Part shown: in pieces, positions 32,038 to 41,389 of the stretch
How positions within the stretch are numbered: the first letter of the stretch is position 1
Layout of the letters: every line of letters starts with the position of its first letter
Source: Nostoc sp. CMAA1605
Lineage (GTDB): Bacteria > Cyanobacteriota > Cyanobacteriia > Cyanobacteriales > Nostocaceae
Direction: 5' to 3'
Assembly: GCF_021596505.1 (NCBI RefSeq)
Contig: NZ_PJIZ01000012.1
Coordinates: forward strand, 1 to 64,000
DNA: 64,000 nt
Notes under the pieces: generated by a model
What the model was told of the DNA's origin: nothing
What the model saw: only the letters and a program-made list of their open reading frames with translations
The model's database searches: none
Made by a program: the position numbers and the translations under genes

Positions 32038-35000
32038 ATGCAACAAGAAAATAAAAGTGGTGGATTTAGTCTCAGTGCCATATCAATTCGCCAACACATC
32101 GGCACACTCATGCTGGCACTAACAGTAATTATTTTAGGTATATTTTTTCTCACAAATATTCAAGTAGATTTACTGCCGTCAATTACTTACCCCCGAATTG
32201 GTATCCGGTTAGACGCACCTGGCGTATCACCAGAAGTAGCCGTTGATGAAATCACCAGACCGCTAGAAGAAGCCTTATCTGCTACTGAAAATGTTGTGCA
32301 GGTTTTTTCTCGCACCCGTGAGGGACAAGTCAGCTTAGACTTATTCTTCCAACCAGGAGGCGATATTGACCAAGCCCTCAATGATGCTACTGCGGCTTTT
32401 AATCGTCGTCGAGGTCAGTTACCAGACACAATTGAAGAACCACGGATATTCAAATTCGACCCCTCCCAACAACCGATTTACGAACTCGCATTAACATCTC
32501 CATCACTCCAAGGTAGAGACTTACGGGTGTTTGCTGATGAAGAATTGTCTCGTGAACTCAGTGTGGTGCCAGGAGTCGCCGCCGTTGATATCTCCGGTGC
32601 GGCAGAAGAAGAAGTGCGGGTACTGGTTGACTTAAATCGTTTACAAGCTCTGGGTATTGGTTTAAATGATGTTTTATCAGAATTACAAGCCCGCAATCAA
32701 GATGTTTCTGGTGGGCGGATTTTAGGGGAGAACTCCGAACCGTTAACCCGCACTGTGGGGCGTTTCCGTGATGCCAGTGAAATCGAAAACCTGTCATTTA
32801 CCGTCTCTGGGGCTGGTGCTACATCCTCTACTACCCCTGCGCTTCCTCCATCTTCTCGGCGTGTATATCTACGCGACTTTGCCCAAGTCATTGATGATAC
32901 AGAAGAACAACGTCTATTTGTCTATCTCAACCGTCAGCCAGCAGTTAAATTGTCAATTCAAAAGCAGCCTGACGCTAACACCATTACGGTAGTCGATGGA
33001 GTCAAGCGACGAATAGAACAGTTGCGGGAGTCTGGGTTAATTCCCGAAGATATGATTTTGACACCAACGACAGACGAATCACGCTTTATTCGTAATTCTC
33101 TCAACGATGTGATTTTTTCAGCTGTGTCTGGGGCATTGTTGGCAGCAGTAGTTGTACTGTTGTTTTTGGGGTCAATTAGACAAACACTGATTATCAGTTT
33201 AGCGATTCCACTATGTACATTAGCAGCGATCGCCTTGATGAAGTTGTTTGGTTTGACGCTGAATGTCTTCAGTTTGGCAGGATTAACTTTAGGAATTGGT
33301 CAGGCCATTGATACATCAGTAGTCATTTTAGAAAACATTGCCGAAAAAACCGGCATGACTCCCAATCAAAAACAACAGGAGTCATTGAGAGATGGATATA
33401 AGAAAAGAAAAACCAACCCCAAATATTTTATTGAAACAGCGATCGCATCCTCTCAAGAAGTAGAATCTGCTTTAGTAGCGGCAACAGCTGCTAACTTAGT
33501 TTCTGTCGTTCCCTTTTTGCTAATTGGCGGATTTATTGCCTTATTATTCAATGAACTCATTTTAACCATCAGCTTCGCTGTCGCCGCCTCCCTCATTGTC
33601 GCCGTGACCATAGTTCCAATGCTGTGTTCTCGACTCTTCGCCATTCCTTGGTCAAGTCGTATCAGCGAATTTTGGCTACTGCGACAGTTTAATCATCGAT
33701 TTGAAGATGCCACCATCTTATACGGTAAGTTTTTAAGTCAAGTTTTACGCTACAGATTAATTGTCATTGCTGCGGCTTTGGTAATTCTCGGTGGTGGGAC
33801 TTTCTTCATGGTTGGTCAAATTTCCCAAGAAATTCTACCCCGCATCAACACTGGACAAGCCAACTTAAGAGTACAGTTTCCCCCAGGTACACCTCTTGTC
33901 ACCTCTCAAAAAGTTATGGAGGTTGTAGATGAAATCCTCATTCAGCAACCTGGAACTGACTATGCTTTCACCACGGTCGGTGGTTCCCTTTTTGGTAACA
34001 ACACTACGGAAAATCCCTTACGGGCAAGTAGCACAATTTCCCTAAAACCAGGCCAAGATGTTGAGGCTTATGTCAAAAAAGTCACTCAGGAGTTTCAAAA
34101 GCTCAATCTCGCAGGAATTTTACTGCGTCTTAGCCCTGGACAAGTACGTGGTTTAATTTTGAGTAATACCCCAGCGCAAGGTTCAGAAATTGACGTAATT
34201 TTGCAAGGTACAGATGAGCAAACCCTGCAACAAGCTGGGCGAGAACTCCTAGAAGCCTTAGAAGAAAAGGCAACATTAGCTAGATTCCGACCTGATGCCG
34301 ACCCTCGTCAACCAGAAATCCAAATTCGTCCAGACTGGGAAAGAGTTGCAGCGTTAGGACTAACAACACAACAAATCGGTCAAACTATTCAAACTGCCAT
34401 TGAAGGTTCAGTACCTACCCAAATTCAACGAGGCAACCGCTTAGTTGACGTGCGTGTAGAGTTAAATCAAGCGGCTATCGAACGCCCTTCCCAACTCGAA
34501 CGACTACCATTATTTACCCAAAATAACCAACAAGTCCGCCTGTTGGACGTTGCCCGCATCGAAGAAGGTCAAGCACCTGGAGAAATTCAGCGTATTAACC
34601 AGCGTCAAGTCTTCATTATTGCAGGTAATCTCAGTGATGGAGCTAGTCTTGGTGATGCCTTAGCACAAGTCAATGAAGTAGTTCAAACTGTGGAGTTACC
34701 GGAAGGCGTTTCCATCGTACCTAGTTCTGCCCAAGAAACTAATCAGCAACTCCAAAACTCGTTAAAAACCTTGGGTGCATTGGCGACGTTTTTAATTTTC
34801 GTCGTGATGGCTGTGCAGTACAATTCCCTGATTGACCCTTTAGTAATTATGTTTACAGTGCCACTTGCGTTAGCTGGCGGTCTTTTCGGGCTATATATCA
34901 CTCAGACTGCGATAGGTGCAACTGTCTTAGTGGGTGCAGTGTTGCTTGTGGGTATTGTAGTTAATGCTGGTATTTTGATGGTAGAGTTAGCCAACCAAAT

Positions 35001-35313
35001 TCGAGAAGAAGAAGGTTGTACCCGTCAAGTAGCCATTGTCAAGGCTGCACCTTTGCGTTTGCGTCCCATTATGATGACTACATTGACGACAATCTTGGGG
35101 CTGTTCCCTTTAGCATTAGGTATTGGTGAAGGTTCGGAATTTTTACAGCCTCTAGGAATTGTAGTCTTCTTTGGTATGGCGATCGCTACCATGTTAACCC
35201 TGTTTATTATCCCCTGTTTCTATACTTCGCTGCACGAGTTACTAGGGGGAAGTTGGATTAAATCAATGTCTTTATGGCTCAACTTCTGGAAGAAAAAGTT
35301 TGATAAAGCCTGA
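32038..35313 (+). CDS. RND-family efflux pump, HAE1/AcrB-like
   Basis: Proton-driven inner-membrane transporter of 1091 residues, the full size for the hydrophobe/amphiphile efflux class. The N-terminal helix (HIGTLMLALTVIILGIFF) is followed by VDLLPSITYPRIGI and AVDEITRPLEEAL. A cluster of helices contains GLTLGIGQAIDTSVVILENI, where AcrB has the proton-relay aspartates. The second half repeats the plan and ends with the GIVVNAGILMVELANQIREEE helix. The start ATG at 32038 is preferred over a TTG at 32014. An insertion in the cytoplasmic loop (DGYKKRKTNPKYF) lies after helix 4. The TolC-type partner is not in the window. Confidence 0.95.
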   Translation: MQQENKSGGFSLSAISIRQHIGTLMLALTVIILGIFFLTNIQVDLLPSITYPRIGIRLDAPGVSPEVAVDEITRPLEEALSATENVVQVFSRTREGQVSLDLFFQPGGDIDQALNDATAAFNRRRGQLPDTIEEPRIFKFDPSQQPIYELALTSPSLQGRDLRVFADEELSRELSVVPGVAAVDISGAAEEEVRVLVDLNRLQALGIGLNDVLSELQARNQDVSGGRILGENSEPLTRTVGRFRDASEIENLSFTVSGAGATSSTTPALPPSSRRVYLRDFAQVIDDTEEQRLFVYLNRQPAVKLSIQKQPDANTITVVDGVKRRIEQLRESGLIPEDMILTPTTDESRFIRNSLNDVIFSAVSGALLAAVVVLLFLGSIRQTLIISLAIPLCTLAAIALMKLFGLTLNVFSLAGLTLGIGQAIDTSVVILENIAEKTGMTPNQKQQESLRDGYKKRKTNPKYFIETAIASSQEVESALVAATAANLVSVVPFLLIGGFIALLFNELILTISFAVAASLIVAVTIVPMLCSRLFAIPWSSRISEFWLLRQFNHRFEDATILYGKFLSQVLRYRLIVIAAALVILGGGTFFMVGQISQEILPRINTGQANLRVQFPPGTPLVTSQKVMEVVDEILIQQPGTDYAFTTVGGSLFGNNTTENPLRASSTISLKPGQDVEAYVKKVTQEFQKLNLAGILLRLSPGQVRGLILSNTPAQGSEIDVILQGTDEQTLQQAGRELLEALEEKATLARFRPDADPRQPEIQIRPDWERVAALGLTTQQIGQTIQTAIEGSVPTQIQRGNRLVDVRVELNQAAIERPSQLERLPLFTQNNQQVRLLDVARIEEGQAPGEIQRINQRQVFIIAGNLSDGASLGDALAQVNEVVQTVELPEGVSIVPSSAQETNQQLQNSLKTLGALATFLIFVVMAVQYNSLIDPLVIMFTVPLALAGGLFGLYITQTAIGATVLVGAVLLVGIVVNAGILMVELANQIREEEGCTRQVAIVKAAPLRLRPIMMTTLTTILGLFPLALGIGEGSEFLQPLGIVVFFGMAIATMLTLFIIPCFYTSLHELLGGSWIKSMSLWLNFWKKKFDKA

Positions 35314-35420
35314 TTTTCACCTCACCTAATACAGAATAAAATCCAGGGAATCTTCCTTGGTTTTTATTTTGTATATATTCACAAGCAAATGTTTTCCATC
35401 ATGAAATCAGATGTCTATCA

Positions 35421-36365
35421 TCACTTATCTAACAAAATATTCTTTTGAATATGTGAATGGTACATTTTTGATTGTCGAGAGTAAACTACATTGATTAAAA
35501 AACGCCAGTTATTAAAAGAAAAGGCAGAAGCACTAAGTAAAGCAAAACAACTTTGCAAATCTTTCCTCTTAAATGCCACTATAGTCCAATGCAACTTTAA
35601 ATAGTTTTTGATGTCTTCCATTTCGGGTAAATGGTTATGATGTTTTTTATTAACCAATGAATAAATTTTCTCTTTCATTAAAATATTGGTATTTAGACGT
35701 TGGATAAAAGAAAACTTTTGATTGTATGCACCAGGCCAAATTGTCCGATAGGCAAGACATTGATTGATGAAAATTCCATGACCAAATTGAGCAATGCGAA
35801 TCCAAGAATCGATATCATCACAGTTAGTATTCAATTGAGAATCCCAACCACCAGTTTTTAAGAAAGCATCACGACGACAAGCAACCTGAACTGGTGTACC
35901 AAAGGGGATAAGTTCCAACAGCATACCGTAGTGAATATCTGCTTGGGGAATATAAAAAGCTAACCCAGGGCCGAAAGTAGGAGTGCGACTAAGTTCTTTT
36001 TCCTCAATGTCAACTTGTGCTGCAATACAAGAGCAAATCACCGCATCAGGACAAAGCGCGATCGCCTGACTCATTTTTTCAATACAATGAACATCTAAAT
36101 AGTCATCATCATCTAAAAACTTGATCCAATCACCGCTAGCTTTCTCCACACCAGCATTGACTGTAACCGCATGACCTTGATTGACCTGATTACGATGATA
36201 AACTACCGCATCACCCAAACTTCTGACATACTGTTCCGTTTCCTCCGATGAACAGTCATCAGCAACCACCACTTCACAAGGAATAGTTTGTTTCAGTGCA
36301 GAATCAATCGCTCGACGTAACAAATGGAGACGGTTATAAGTAGAAATCACAATACTAAATTTCAT
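35421..36365 (-). CDS. Family 2 glycosyltransferase
   Basis: GT-A fold glycosyltransferase of about 314 residues. The N-terminus is MKFSIVISTYNRLHLLRRAI, followed by VVADDCSSEET and the metal-binding acidic motif FLDDDDYLD, with CDDIDSWIR further on. It would add sugars in cell-wall, lipopolysaccharide, exopolysaccharide or protein glycosylation; the acceptor cannot be read. The ATG at 36365 has AGGAG seven bases upstream, better placed than the ATG two codons earlier. It is convergent with the RND operon and alone, not in a sugar cluster. Confidence 0.9.
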   Translation of the reverse strand: MKFSIVISTYNRLHLLRRAIDSALKQTIPCEVVVADDCSSEETEQYVRSLGDAVVYHRNQVNQGHAVTVNAGVEKASGDWIKFLDDDDYLDVHCIEKMSQAIALCPDAVICSCIAAQVDIEEKELSRTPTFGPGLAFYIPQADIHYGMLLELIPFGTPVQVACRRDAFLKTGGWDSQLNTNCDDIDSWIRIAQFGHGIFINQCLAYRTIWPGAYNQKFSFIQRLNTNILMKEKIYSLVNKKHHNHLPEMEDIKNYLKLHWTIVAFKRKDLQSCFALLSASAFSFNNWRFLINVVYSRQSKMYHSHIQKNILLDK

Positions 36366-36923
36366 CAACATCTCCTACCTGGAGCAAGAGTTTTTACAAT
36401 ATAACCGTCATCTCCCAGAGACTGTATTGGGGATATAACCTAAAACTAGGATCTTTGAGGAATATTTATATCTCCGCAAGATAAATGGTAAAGTTTCGTT
36501 TAAAAAATCTTGTTAGTATCTCAATCGTCACATTTTATTTCTTCACCAACGGATAGGTAGAACGACTAGAAAAAAACAAACTATGTTAAGCAATGTAAAA
36601 ATACTAGGATTCAGTTCGTAGTAAGGACTTTAGTCCTTTCTTGAGAGCTAAAATTCTCTTTTTTCTACCAGAGGCTACACCAAGGTAGCGGACGCAGCGC
36701 AGCAAGTATTTTAGATGTTTCCACCCACGGTGGGGCTTATAACCCAAAAAATCCAAAATCCAAAATCTAAAATCTAAAATTCGGAGGGTCAACTTTCTCC
36801 CTTACACCCTGCACCCTGCCCCCCTGCGAATATTAATCAGTCCCTATCTCTTCTAAACTAGTGGACTGAAACATAGTTCTCGATTTATGATGGATGATCG
36901 TGAGTTTTTTAATCAAAGCAGCC
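36366..36923. other. Intergenic region between the glycosyltransferase gene and rplS
   Basis: 558 bp with no gene. It holds a half copy of the GTAGTAAGGACTTTAGTCC repeat (36615-36640), a tandem AAAATCCAAAATCTAAAAT stretch (36745-36781) and the promoter zone of rplS. Frames that cross this repeat DNA are not genes. Confidence 0.5.
36615..36640. repeat. Palindromic repeat, family GTAGTAAGGACTTTAGTCC, half copy
   Basis: TTCGTAGTAAGGACTTTAGT followed by CCTTTC matches only the left arm of the family; the right arm has decayed or is absent. Confidence 0.65.
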
Positions 36924-37286
36924 ATGAACGCCCAGGAAATTATCCGTTCCATCGAAGGGGAACACCTAAAATCTAACCTTCCACAAATATACGTCGGTGA
37001 TACCGTCAAAGTTGGCGTAAAAATCAAAGAAGGCGAAAAATATCGTGTACAGCCCTATGAAGGTGTAGTTATCGCCATGCGTAACGGCGGTATCAACGAA
37101 ACCATTACAGTCCGTAGAGTCTTCCAAGGTGTAGGCGTGGAACGAGTATTTTTAGTTCATTCTCCTCGCATTGATAGCATCAAAGTTATCCGTCGCGGTA
37201 AAGTGAGACGGGCAAAACTTTACTATCTCAGAGGCCGTGTTGGTAAAGCTACCCGTATTAAACAACGCTTTGACCGTGCCTTATAA
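36924..37286 (+). CDS. rplS: 50S ribosomal protein L19
   Basis: L19 lies at the 30S-50S interface. The 120-residue protein starts [20 protein letters not shown] and has [15 protein letters not shown], the [20 protein letters not shown] core and [30 protein letters not shown], the family signature. The start at 36924 is used because a GTG-type extension to 36894 adds non-conserved residues. It is followed by tRNA-Trp, secE and nusG. Confidence 0.97.
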   Translation: MNAQEIIRSIEGEHLKSNLPQIYVGDTVKVGVKIKEGEKYRVQPYEGVVIAMRNGGINETITVRRVFQGVGVERVFLVHSPRIDSIKVIRRGKVRRAKLYYLRGRVGKATRIKQRFDRAL

Positions 37287-37320
37287 ACTTTGGCTTTGAG
37301 ATATGCACTTCACTTTAAGT

Positions 37321-37344
37321 TAGCAGGCGGCATCTGCCGCTAGC
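37321..37344 (+). terminator. Probable rplS terminator hairpin
   Basis: TAGC-AGGCGGC-ATCT-GCCGC-TAGC can fold into a GC-rich stem 35 bp after the rplS stop. The downstream T content is modest (TTGCTTCTTT), so termination may be partial. Confidence 0.5.
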
Positions 37345-37434
37345 TTGCTTCTTTAGAGAAAGTGTGTTATCATAGCGATTGTGCGTTAAACTGAAACAAA
37401 GTTCAGCGCAGTACACAGACCCAACCCAGCTTGT

Positions 37435-37507
37435 GCGCTCTTAGTTCAGTTGGTAGAACGCAGGTCTCCAAAACCTGATGTCGGGGGTTCAAGTCCTCCA
37501 GGGCGCG
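37435..37507 (+). tRNA. trnW: tRNA-Trp (anticodon CCA)
   Basis: A 73-nt cloverleaf: acceptor GCGCTCT pairs with AGGGCGC, D arm GTTC-AGTTGGTA-GAAC, anticodon loop CTCCAAA between CAGGT and ACCTG, and T arm GGGGG-TTCAAGT-CCTCC. The 3' CCA is not encoded. It stands directly before secE-nusG, the usual place for trnW in cyanobacteria. Confidence 0.96.
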
Positions 37508-37702
37508 CTCGAAAGTAAAAACACAGCCCGAAACAGTAGCACACCTGCTAAGATGGCAGAAAGTGCTATTGATTTCGGGTGTAGTTGTTTTATATTTGCA
37601 GCTTTCTTGCTTCCAGTAATTTTTGATGGAGTTAAAGCTGTCAACCTGGATGAAAATGAGCAAAGTGTAGCTGTATCAAAAAAGATGGGGGGATAAACGA
37701 TC

Positions 37703-37924
37703 GTGGCCAAAAAGAACGAAGCAGAAATCACAGAACCCGCAGGCGGATTTAACTTCCTCAATTTCTTTCAAGGAACAAAAGAAGAACTAGAGAAGGTAGT
37801 TTGGCCAAGTCGCAAACAACTAGTCAGCGAATCAGCTGCTGTATTGTTGATGGTGACACTCTTTGCTTCTTTGATCTATTTGGTTGATGGATTGTTTAGT
37901 TGGGTATCCAAGCAGGTATTCTGA
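37703..37924 (+). CDS. secE: Preprotein translocase subunit SecE
   Basis: Small essential subunit that clamps SecY in the Sec translocon. The 73-residue protein, from GTG, has the amphipathic FFQGTKEELEKVVWPSRKQLV region with the conserved WPSRKQ motif, then one transmembrane helix (about residues 42-65). Its stop overlaps the nusG start in TGATG, indicating translational coupling. Confidence 0.95.
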   Translation: MAKKNEAEITEPAGGFNFLNFFQGTKEELEKVVWPSRKQLVSESAAVLLMVTLFASLIYLVDGLFSWVSKQVF

Positions 37925-38556
37925 TGACTTCTGCAACAGACGAACCAATGAACTCGGCGTTGCAGTCAGAGGAAACAGCAGAAACAGCGTCAAAAGAAGC
38001 ACGCTGGTATGCAGTCCAGGTAGCCTCCGGCTGCGAAAAACGGGTAAAAACCAACTTGGAGCAGCGTATTCAAACCTTTGATGTCGCAGATAAAATTATC
38101 CAAGTAGAAATTCCCCACACGCCATCTGTAAAAATCCGCAAAGATGGTAGCCGCCAACACTCAGAGGAAAAGGTGTTTCCTGGTTATGTGTTAGTGCGGA
38201 TGGTAATGGATGATGATACTTGGCAGGTAGTACGCAACACATCCCATGTAATTAATTTTGTGGGAGCAGAACAAAAACGAGCTACAGGCAGAAGCCGTGG
38301 TCACGTTAAGCCACTACCCTTGAGTCATTCAGAAGTAGAACGTATATTCAAACAAACCAGTGAACAAGAGCCAATAGTCAAGATTGACATGGCGACTGGT
38401 GATAAGATAGTCGTGCTTTCAGGCCCATTCAAGGATTTTGAAGGTGAGGTGATTGAAGTTAGTCCAGAACGGAGTAAACTAAAAGCCTTGCTATCGATTT
38501 TCGGGCGAGACACACCAGTAGAACTGGAATTTAATCAGGTAGAAAAACAGAGCTAA
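37924..38556 (+). CDS. nusG: Transcription termination/antitermination factor NusG
   Basis: NusG binds RNA polymerase and couples it to ribosomes or Rho. The 210-residue protein has an acidic N-terminal extension, then the NGN domain (ARWYAVQVASGCEKRVKTNL, VFPGYVLVRM, NTSHVINFVG) and the KOW domain (GDKIVVLSGPFKDFEGEVIE). The ATG at 37924 overlaps the secE stop by one base. The gene is followed six bases later by rplK, one operon. Confidence 0.97.
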   Translation: MTSATDEPMNSALQSEETAETASKEARWYAVQVASGCEKRVKTNLEQRIQTFDVADKIIQVEIPHTPSVKIRKDGSRQHSEEKVFPGYVLVRMVMDDDTWQVVRNTSHVINFVGAEQKRATGRSRGHVKPLPLSHSEVERIFKQTSEQEPIVKIDMATGDKIVVLSGPFKDFEGEVIEVSPERSKLKALLSIFGRDTPVELEFNQVEKQS

Positions 38557-38562
38557 ATCCAA

Positions 38563-38988
38563 ATGGCAAAGAAAGTAGTAGCGGTCATTAAACTGGCCCT
38601 GAATGCTGGAAAAGCCAACCCAGCACCCCCAGTTGGCCCTGCCTTGGGTCAACATGGTGTTAACATCATGATGTTCTGCAAAGAGTACAATGCCAAAACA
38701 GCCGACCAAGCTGGGATGGTAATTCCCGTAGAAATCTCGGTTTATGAAGACCGGAGTTTCACATTTGTACTCAAAACACCCCCAGCATCAGTATTGATTC
38801 GCAAAGCGGCAAAAATTGAAAGAGGTTCTGACCAACCCAACAAAAAGAAAGTTGGTTCAATTACCACAGCACAGTTGCGGGAAATCGCTCAAACCAAACT
38901 ACCTGACCTCAACGCCAATGATATCGATGCGGCGATGAACATTGTGGCAGGAACAGCCAGAAACATGGGCGTAACCATTAAAGATTGA
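38563..38988 (+). CDS. rplK: 50S ribosomal protein L11
   Basis: L11 binds the GTPase-associated region of 23S rRNA. The 141-residue protein has the start [20 protein letters not shown], the [20 protein letters not shown] core and the C-terminal rRNA-binding [19 protein letters not shown]. It is part of the secE-nusG-rplK-rplA unit. Confidence 0.98.
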   Translation: MAKKVVAVIKLALNAGKANPAPPVGPALGQHGVNIMMFCKEYNAKTADQAGMVIPVEISVYEDRSFTFVLKTPPASVLIRKAAKIERGSDQPNKKKVGSITTAQLREIAQTKLPDLNANDIDAAMNIVAGTARNMGVTIKD

Positions 38989-39070
38989 TATTAGATCAAT
39001 CGCCAATCAAAAATCAAAAATTGCAACAGGGGGAGAAGCCCAGCTTCGCAATTGACCCCAGGAGATAAAA

Positions 39071-39787
39071 ATGGTTAAAAAAGTATCACGTCGCTTGCGA
39101 GAGTTGCAAGCAAAAGTAGAAGAAAGGGACTATGCACCTTTAGATGCTTTAGCTTTGCTCAAAGAAACAGCTACAGCTAAATTTGCGGAAGCTGCGGAAG
39201 CACATATCCGCTTAGGTATTGATCCAAAATATACAGACCAACAATTACGTACCACAGTCGCACTACCGAAAGGTACAGGGCAAATAGTCAGAGTAGCAGT
39301 AATTGCCCGTGGGGAAAAAGTTACAGAAGCCTCTGGTGCTGGTGCTGATGTAGTTGGTTCAGAAGAATTAATTGACGAAATCCAAAAAGGTAGAATGGAT
39401 TTCGACAAACTAATTGCGACACCAGACGTGATGCCACAGGTAGCCAAATTAGGTAAATTACTAGGCCCCCGTGGTTTGATGCCATCACCAAAAGGTGGTA
39501 CAGTAACATTTGACATAGCAAGTGCGATCGCAGAATTCAAAGCAGGTAAATTAGAATTCCGGGCTGACCGTACAGGTATTGTTCATGTTATGTTTGGTAA
39601 GGCATCCTTCTCGCCTGAAGATTTGTTAGTCAACTTGAAGGCATTACAAGAAACCATTGACCGTAACCGTCCTTCAGGAGCTAAAGGCCGCTACTGGCGT
39701 TCAGTTTACGTATCTGCCACAATGGGGCCATCCATTAAAGTCGATGTTACAGCTCTTAGAGATTTAAAACTGACCGAAGCAGCTTAA
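39071..39787 (+). CDS. rplA: 50S ribosomal protein L1
   Basis: L1 forms the L1 stalk and in many bacteria represses its own operon. The 238-residue protein has the family signature around [20 protein letters not shown] and [11 protein letters not shown], and the C-terminal [25 protein letters not shown] lies seven bases before the ATG. An 82-bp gap separates it from rplK and could hold an L1-binding site, which I did not identify. Confidence 0.98.
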   Translation: MVKKVSRRLRELQAKVEERDYAPLDALALLKETATAKFAEAAEAHIRLGIDPKYTDQQLRTTVALPKGTGQIVRVAVIARGEKVTEASGAGADVVGSEELIDEIQKGRMDFDKLIATPDVMPQVAKLGKLLGPRGLMPSPKGGTVTFDIASAIAEFKAGKLEFRADRTGIVHVMFGKASFSPEDLLVNLKALQETIDRNRPSGAKGRYWRSVYVSATMGPSIKVDVTALRDLKLTEAA

Positions 39788-39871
39788 GGGTGAATAGGGA
39801 TTAGGGATTGGGTACTAGGTACTAGGAAAAACCTTTACACCAATCTCTAATACCCAACACTCAAAATTAAA

Positions 39872-40018
39872 TAAGCAAAGCCGGAGACAGCAGGTGCAAC
39901 TCGCTTAATATCCTGCCGAGGTGAAAAGCTCTATAACCAAAATACCGTGTGGAATCATGTGTATTGAAGGCTTTTAAGAGTTTTTATCATTAACCCCGGC
40001 TGAGACAGCTGGGGTTTA
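39872..40018 (+). promoter_or_regulatory. Ribosomal protein L10 leader
   Basis: The untranslated region before rplJ contains paired segments GGAGACAGCAGG and CCTGCCGAGG (39883-39922), a further AAAAGCTCT/AGGCTTTT pairing and a GC-rich hairpin AACCCCGGCT-GAGAC-AGCTGGGGTT (39992-40016) followed by TTATTG. This is the layout of the L10 leader, by which L10(L12)4 regulates the rplJ-rplL operon. The call is by pattern, not by a covariance search. Confidence 0.7.
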
Positions 40019-40089
40019 TTGTTATCACCTAGTCAGATAAAAATAATCACCGGAGAAATCGACAGTTTTTTTGAGGAGGTGAAACCGAT

Positions 40090-40635
40090 ATGGGTAGAAC
40101 ACTAGAAAACAAAAAAGAAATAGTTGCGGAACTCAAAGAAAGTTTGAGTGAGTCAACTTTGGCAATAGTAATTGACTACCAAGGTCTGACAGTTGCCGAA
40201 ATTACCGACTTACGGCGGCGGTTGCGTCCCACCGGCACTATCTGTAAAGTGACCAAAAACACTTTTATGGGTATTGCCATTCAAGACGATGAAAAATGGC
40301 AACCAATGTCGGAGTTGCTCAAAGGTTCTTCAGCATTCTTGTTAGTTAAAGAAGACTTTTCTGCGGCAATTAAGGCTTACCAAGACTTCCAAAAAGTTTC
40401 CAAGAAGACAGAACTTCGCGGCGGCGTAATGGAAGGTCGCTTGCTGAAAGAACCGGATGTCAAAGCTTTAGGAGACTTGCCATCCAAAGAACAACTCATG
40501 GGTCAAATTGCGGGAGCTATCAACGCTTTGGCAACAAAAATTGCTGTGGGTATCAACGAAGTTCCTGGCGGACTGGCGCGTGCTTTGCAAGCTGTTGCTG
40601 ACAAAGAAAATAGCGGTGCAAGTGCTGGTGAATAG
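40090..40635 (+). CDS. rplJ: 50S ribosomal protein L10
   Basis: L10 anchors the L7/L12 stalk. The 181-residue protein begins MGRTLENKKEIVAELKESL and has AIVIDYQGLTVAEITDLRRRL and the ALATKIAVGINEVPGGLAR helix that binds L12 dimers. GAGGAGGTG nine bases upstream is a very strong ribosome binding site. It follows the L10 leader and precedes rplL by 83 bp. Confidence 0.98.
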   Translation: MGRTLENKKEIVAELKESLSESTLAIVIDYQGLTVAEITDLRRRLRPTGTICKVTKNTFMGIAIQDDEKWQPMSELLKGSSAFLLVKEDFSAAIKAYQDFQKVSKKTELRGGVMEGRLLKEPDVKALGDLPSKEQLMGQIAGAINALATKIAVGINEVPGGLARALQAVADKENSGASAGE

Positions 40636-40718
40636 GTAAAAGGTGGTAAATCACCAATTATCAATTGCTAGCTACCAATTTACGAAAACAACAATCAAAA
40701 ATTACAGGAGTAATATCC

Positions 40719-41105
40719 ATGTCTGCTGCAACCGAACAAATTTTAGAACAATTGAAATCCTTGACCTTGTTGGAAGCTGCTGAATTAGTTAAGCAAATCG
40801 AAGAAGCTTTCGGCGTAAGTGCTGCTGCACCCGTTGGCGTAGCTGTAGCTGCTCCTACTGCTGTAGCTGCTGCTGAACCAGTAGAAGAGAAGACCGAATT
40901 TGACGTAGTTCTCGAATCTGTTCCTGCTGATAAGAAGATTGCTGTACTGAAAGTTGTTCGTGAAATCACTGGTTTGGGTCTGAAAGAAGCTAAAGACTTA
41001 GTAGAAGCTGCTCCTAAAGCAGTTAAGGAAGCTATTGCTAAGGAAGCTGCTGAAGATGCTAAGAAGCGGATTGAAGAAGCTGGCGGTAAGGTTACTGTTA
41101 AGTAA
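40719..41105 (+). CDS. rplL: 50S ribosomal protein L7/L12
   Basis: Multi-copy stalk protein that recruits elongation factors. The 128-residue protein has the N-terminal dimerisation domain ([20 protein letters not shown]), an alanine-rich hinge (residues about 35-55) and the C-terminal domain signature ([20 protein letters not shown]). The start at 40719 has AGGAG nine bases upstream; an upstream extension to 40665 is rejected. A strong terminator follows. Confidence 0.98.
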   Translation: MSAATEQILEQLKSLTLLEAAELVKQIEEAFGVSAAAPVGVAVAAPTAVAAAEPVEEKTEFDVVLESVPADKKIAVLKVVREITGLGLKEAKDLVEAAPKAVKEAIAKEAAEDAKKRIEEAGGKVTVK

Positions 41106-41129
41106 TTAAAACGAGAAGCTTCTGCTAAT

Positions 41130-41161
41130 AAAAAAGGAGTCTAAATAAGACTCCTTTTTTG
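41130..41161 (+). terminator. Rho-independent terminator of rplJ-rplL
   Basis: The stem AAAAAAGGAGTCT/AGACTCCTTTTTT closes a loop of about 5 nt, with a U-tract built into the 3' arm. It is 25 bp after the rplL stop. Confidence 0.92.
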
Positions 41162-41187
41162 TTTTCAAATTTTGGTGGGTTGTAGAG

Positions 41188-41315
41188 CAATACGGTTCAG
41201 TTAAGGCTAAAATCTGGGGTTTGTGAAGTAATGAAAAGTTCGTAGTAAGGACTTCAGTCCTTAGATGAGGACTAAAGTCCTAACTACAAACTATTTTTTT
41301 AACTGAACTGTATTG
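41188..41315. mobile_element. MITE family 3 (128 bp) with a 10-bp target duplication
   Basis: The ends CAATACGGTTCAGTTAA and TTAACTGAACTGTATTG are inverted repeats with one mismatch in 17. The sequence GGTTGTAGAG occurs exactly on both sides (41178-41187 and 41316-41325), a 10-bp target duplication. Inside lies one copy of the GTAGTAAGGACT palindromic repeat (41239-41291). It has no coding capacity. Confidence 0.82.
41239..41291. repeat. Palindromic repeat, family GTAGTAAGGACTTTAGTCC, copy 2
   Basis: TTCGTAGTAAGGACTTCAGT and its partner arm GGACTAAAGTCCTAACTAC form a long hairpin. It is nested within MITE family 3 and homologous to 19211-19265. Confidence 0.8.
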
Positions 41316-41389
41316 GGTTGTAGAGACGTTGTATATGTTTCTACATTGCAGAATAAAAACCCAACTTTCTACCTTTATCTCAAAATTGA

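Noticed and set aside
36604..36792. Minus-strand frame encoding RILDFRFWILDFLGYKPHRG
   Set aside because: It is read through AAAATCCAAAATCTAAAAT repeats and the palindromic repeat; no family resemblance or ribosome binding site.
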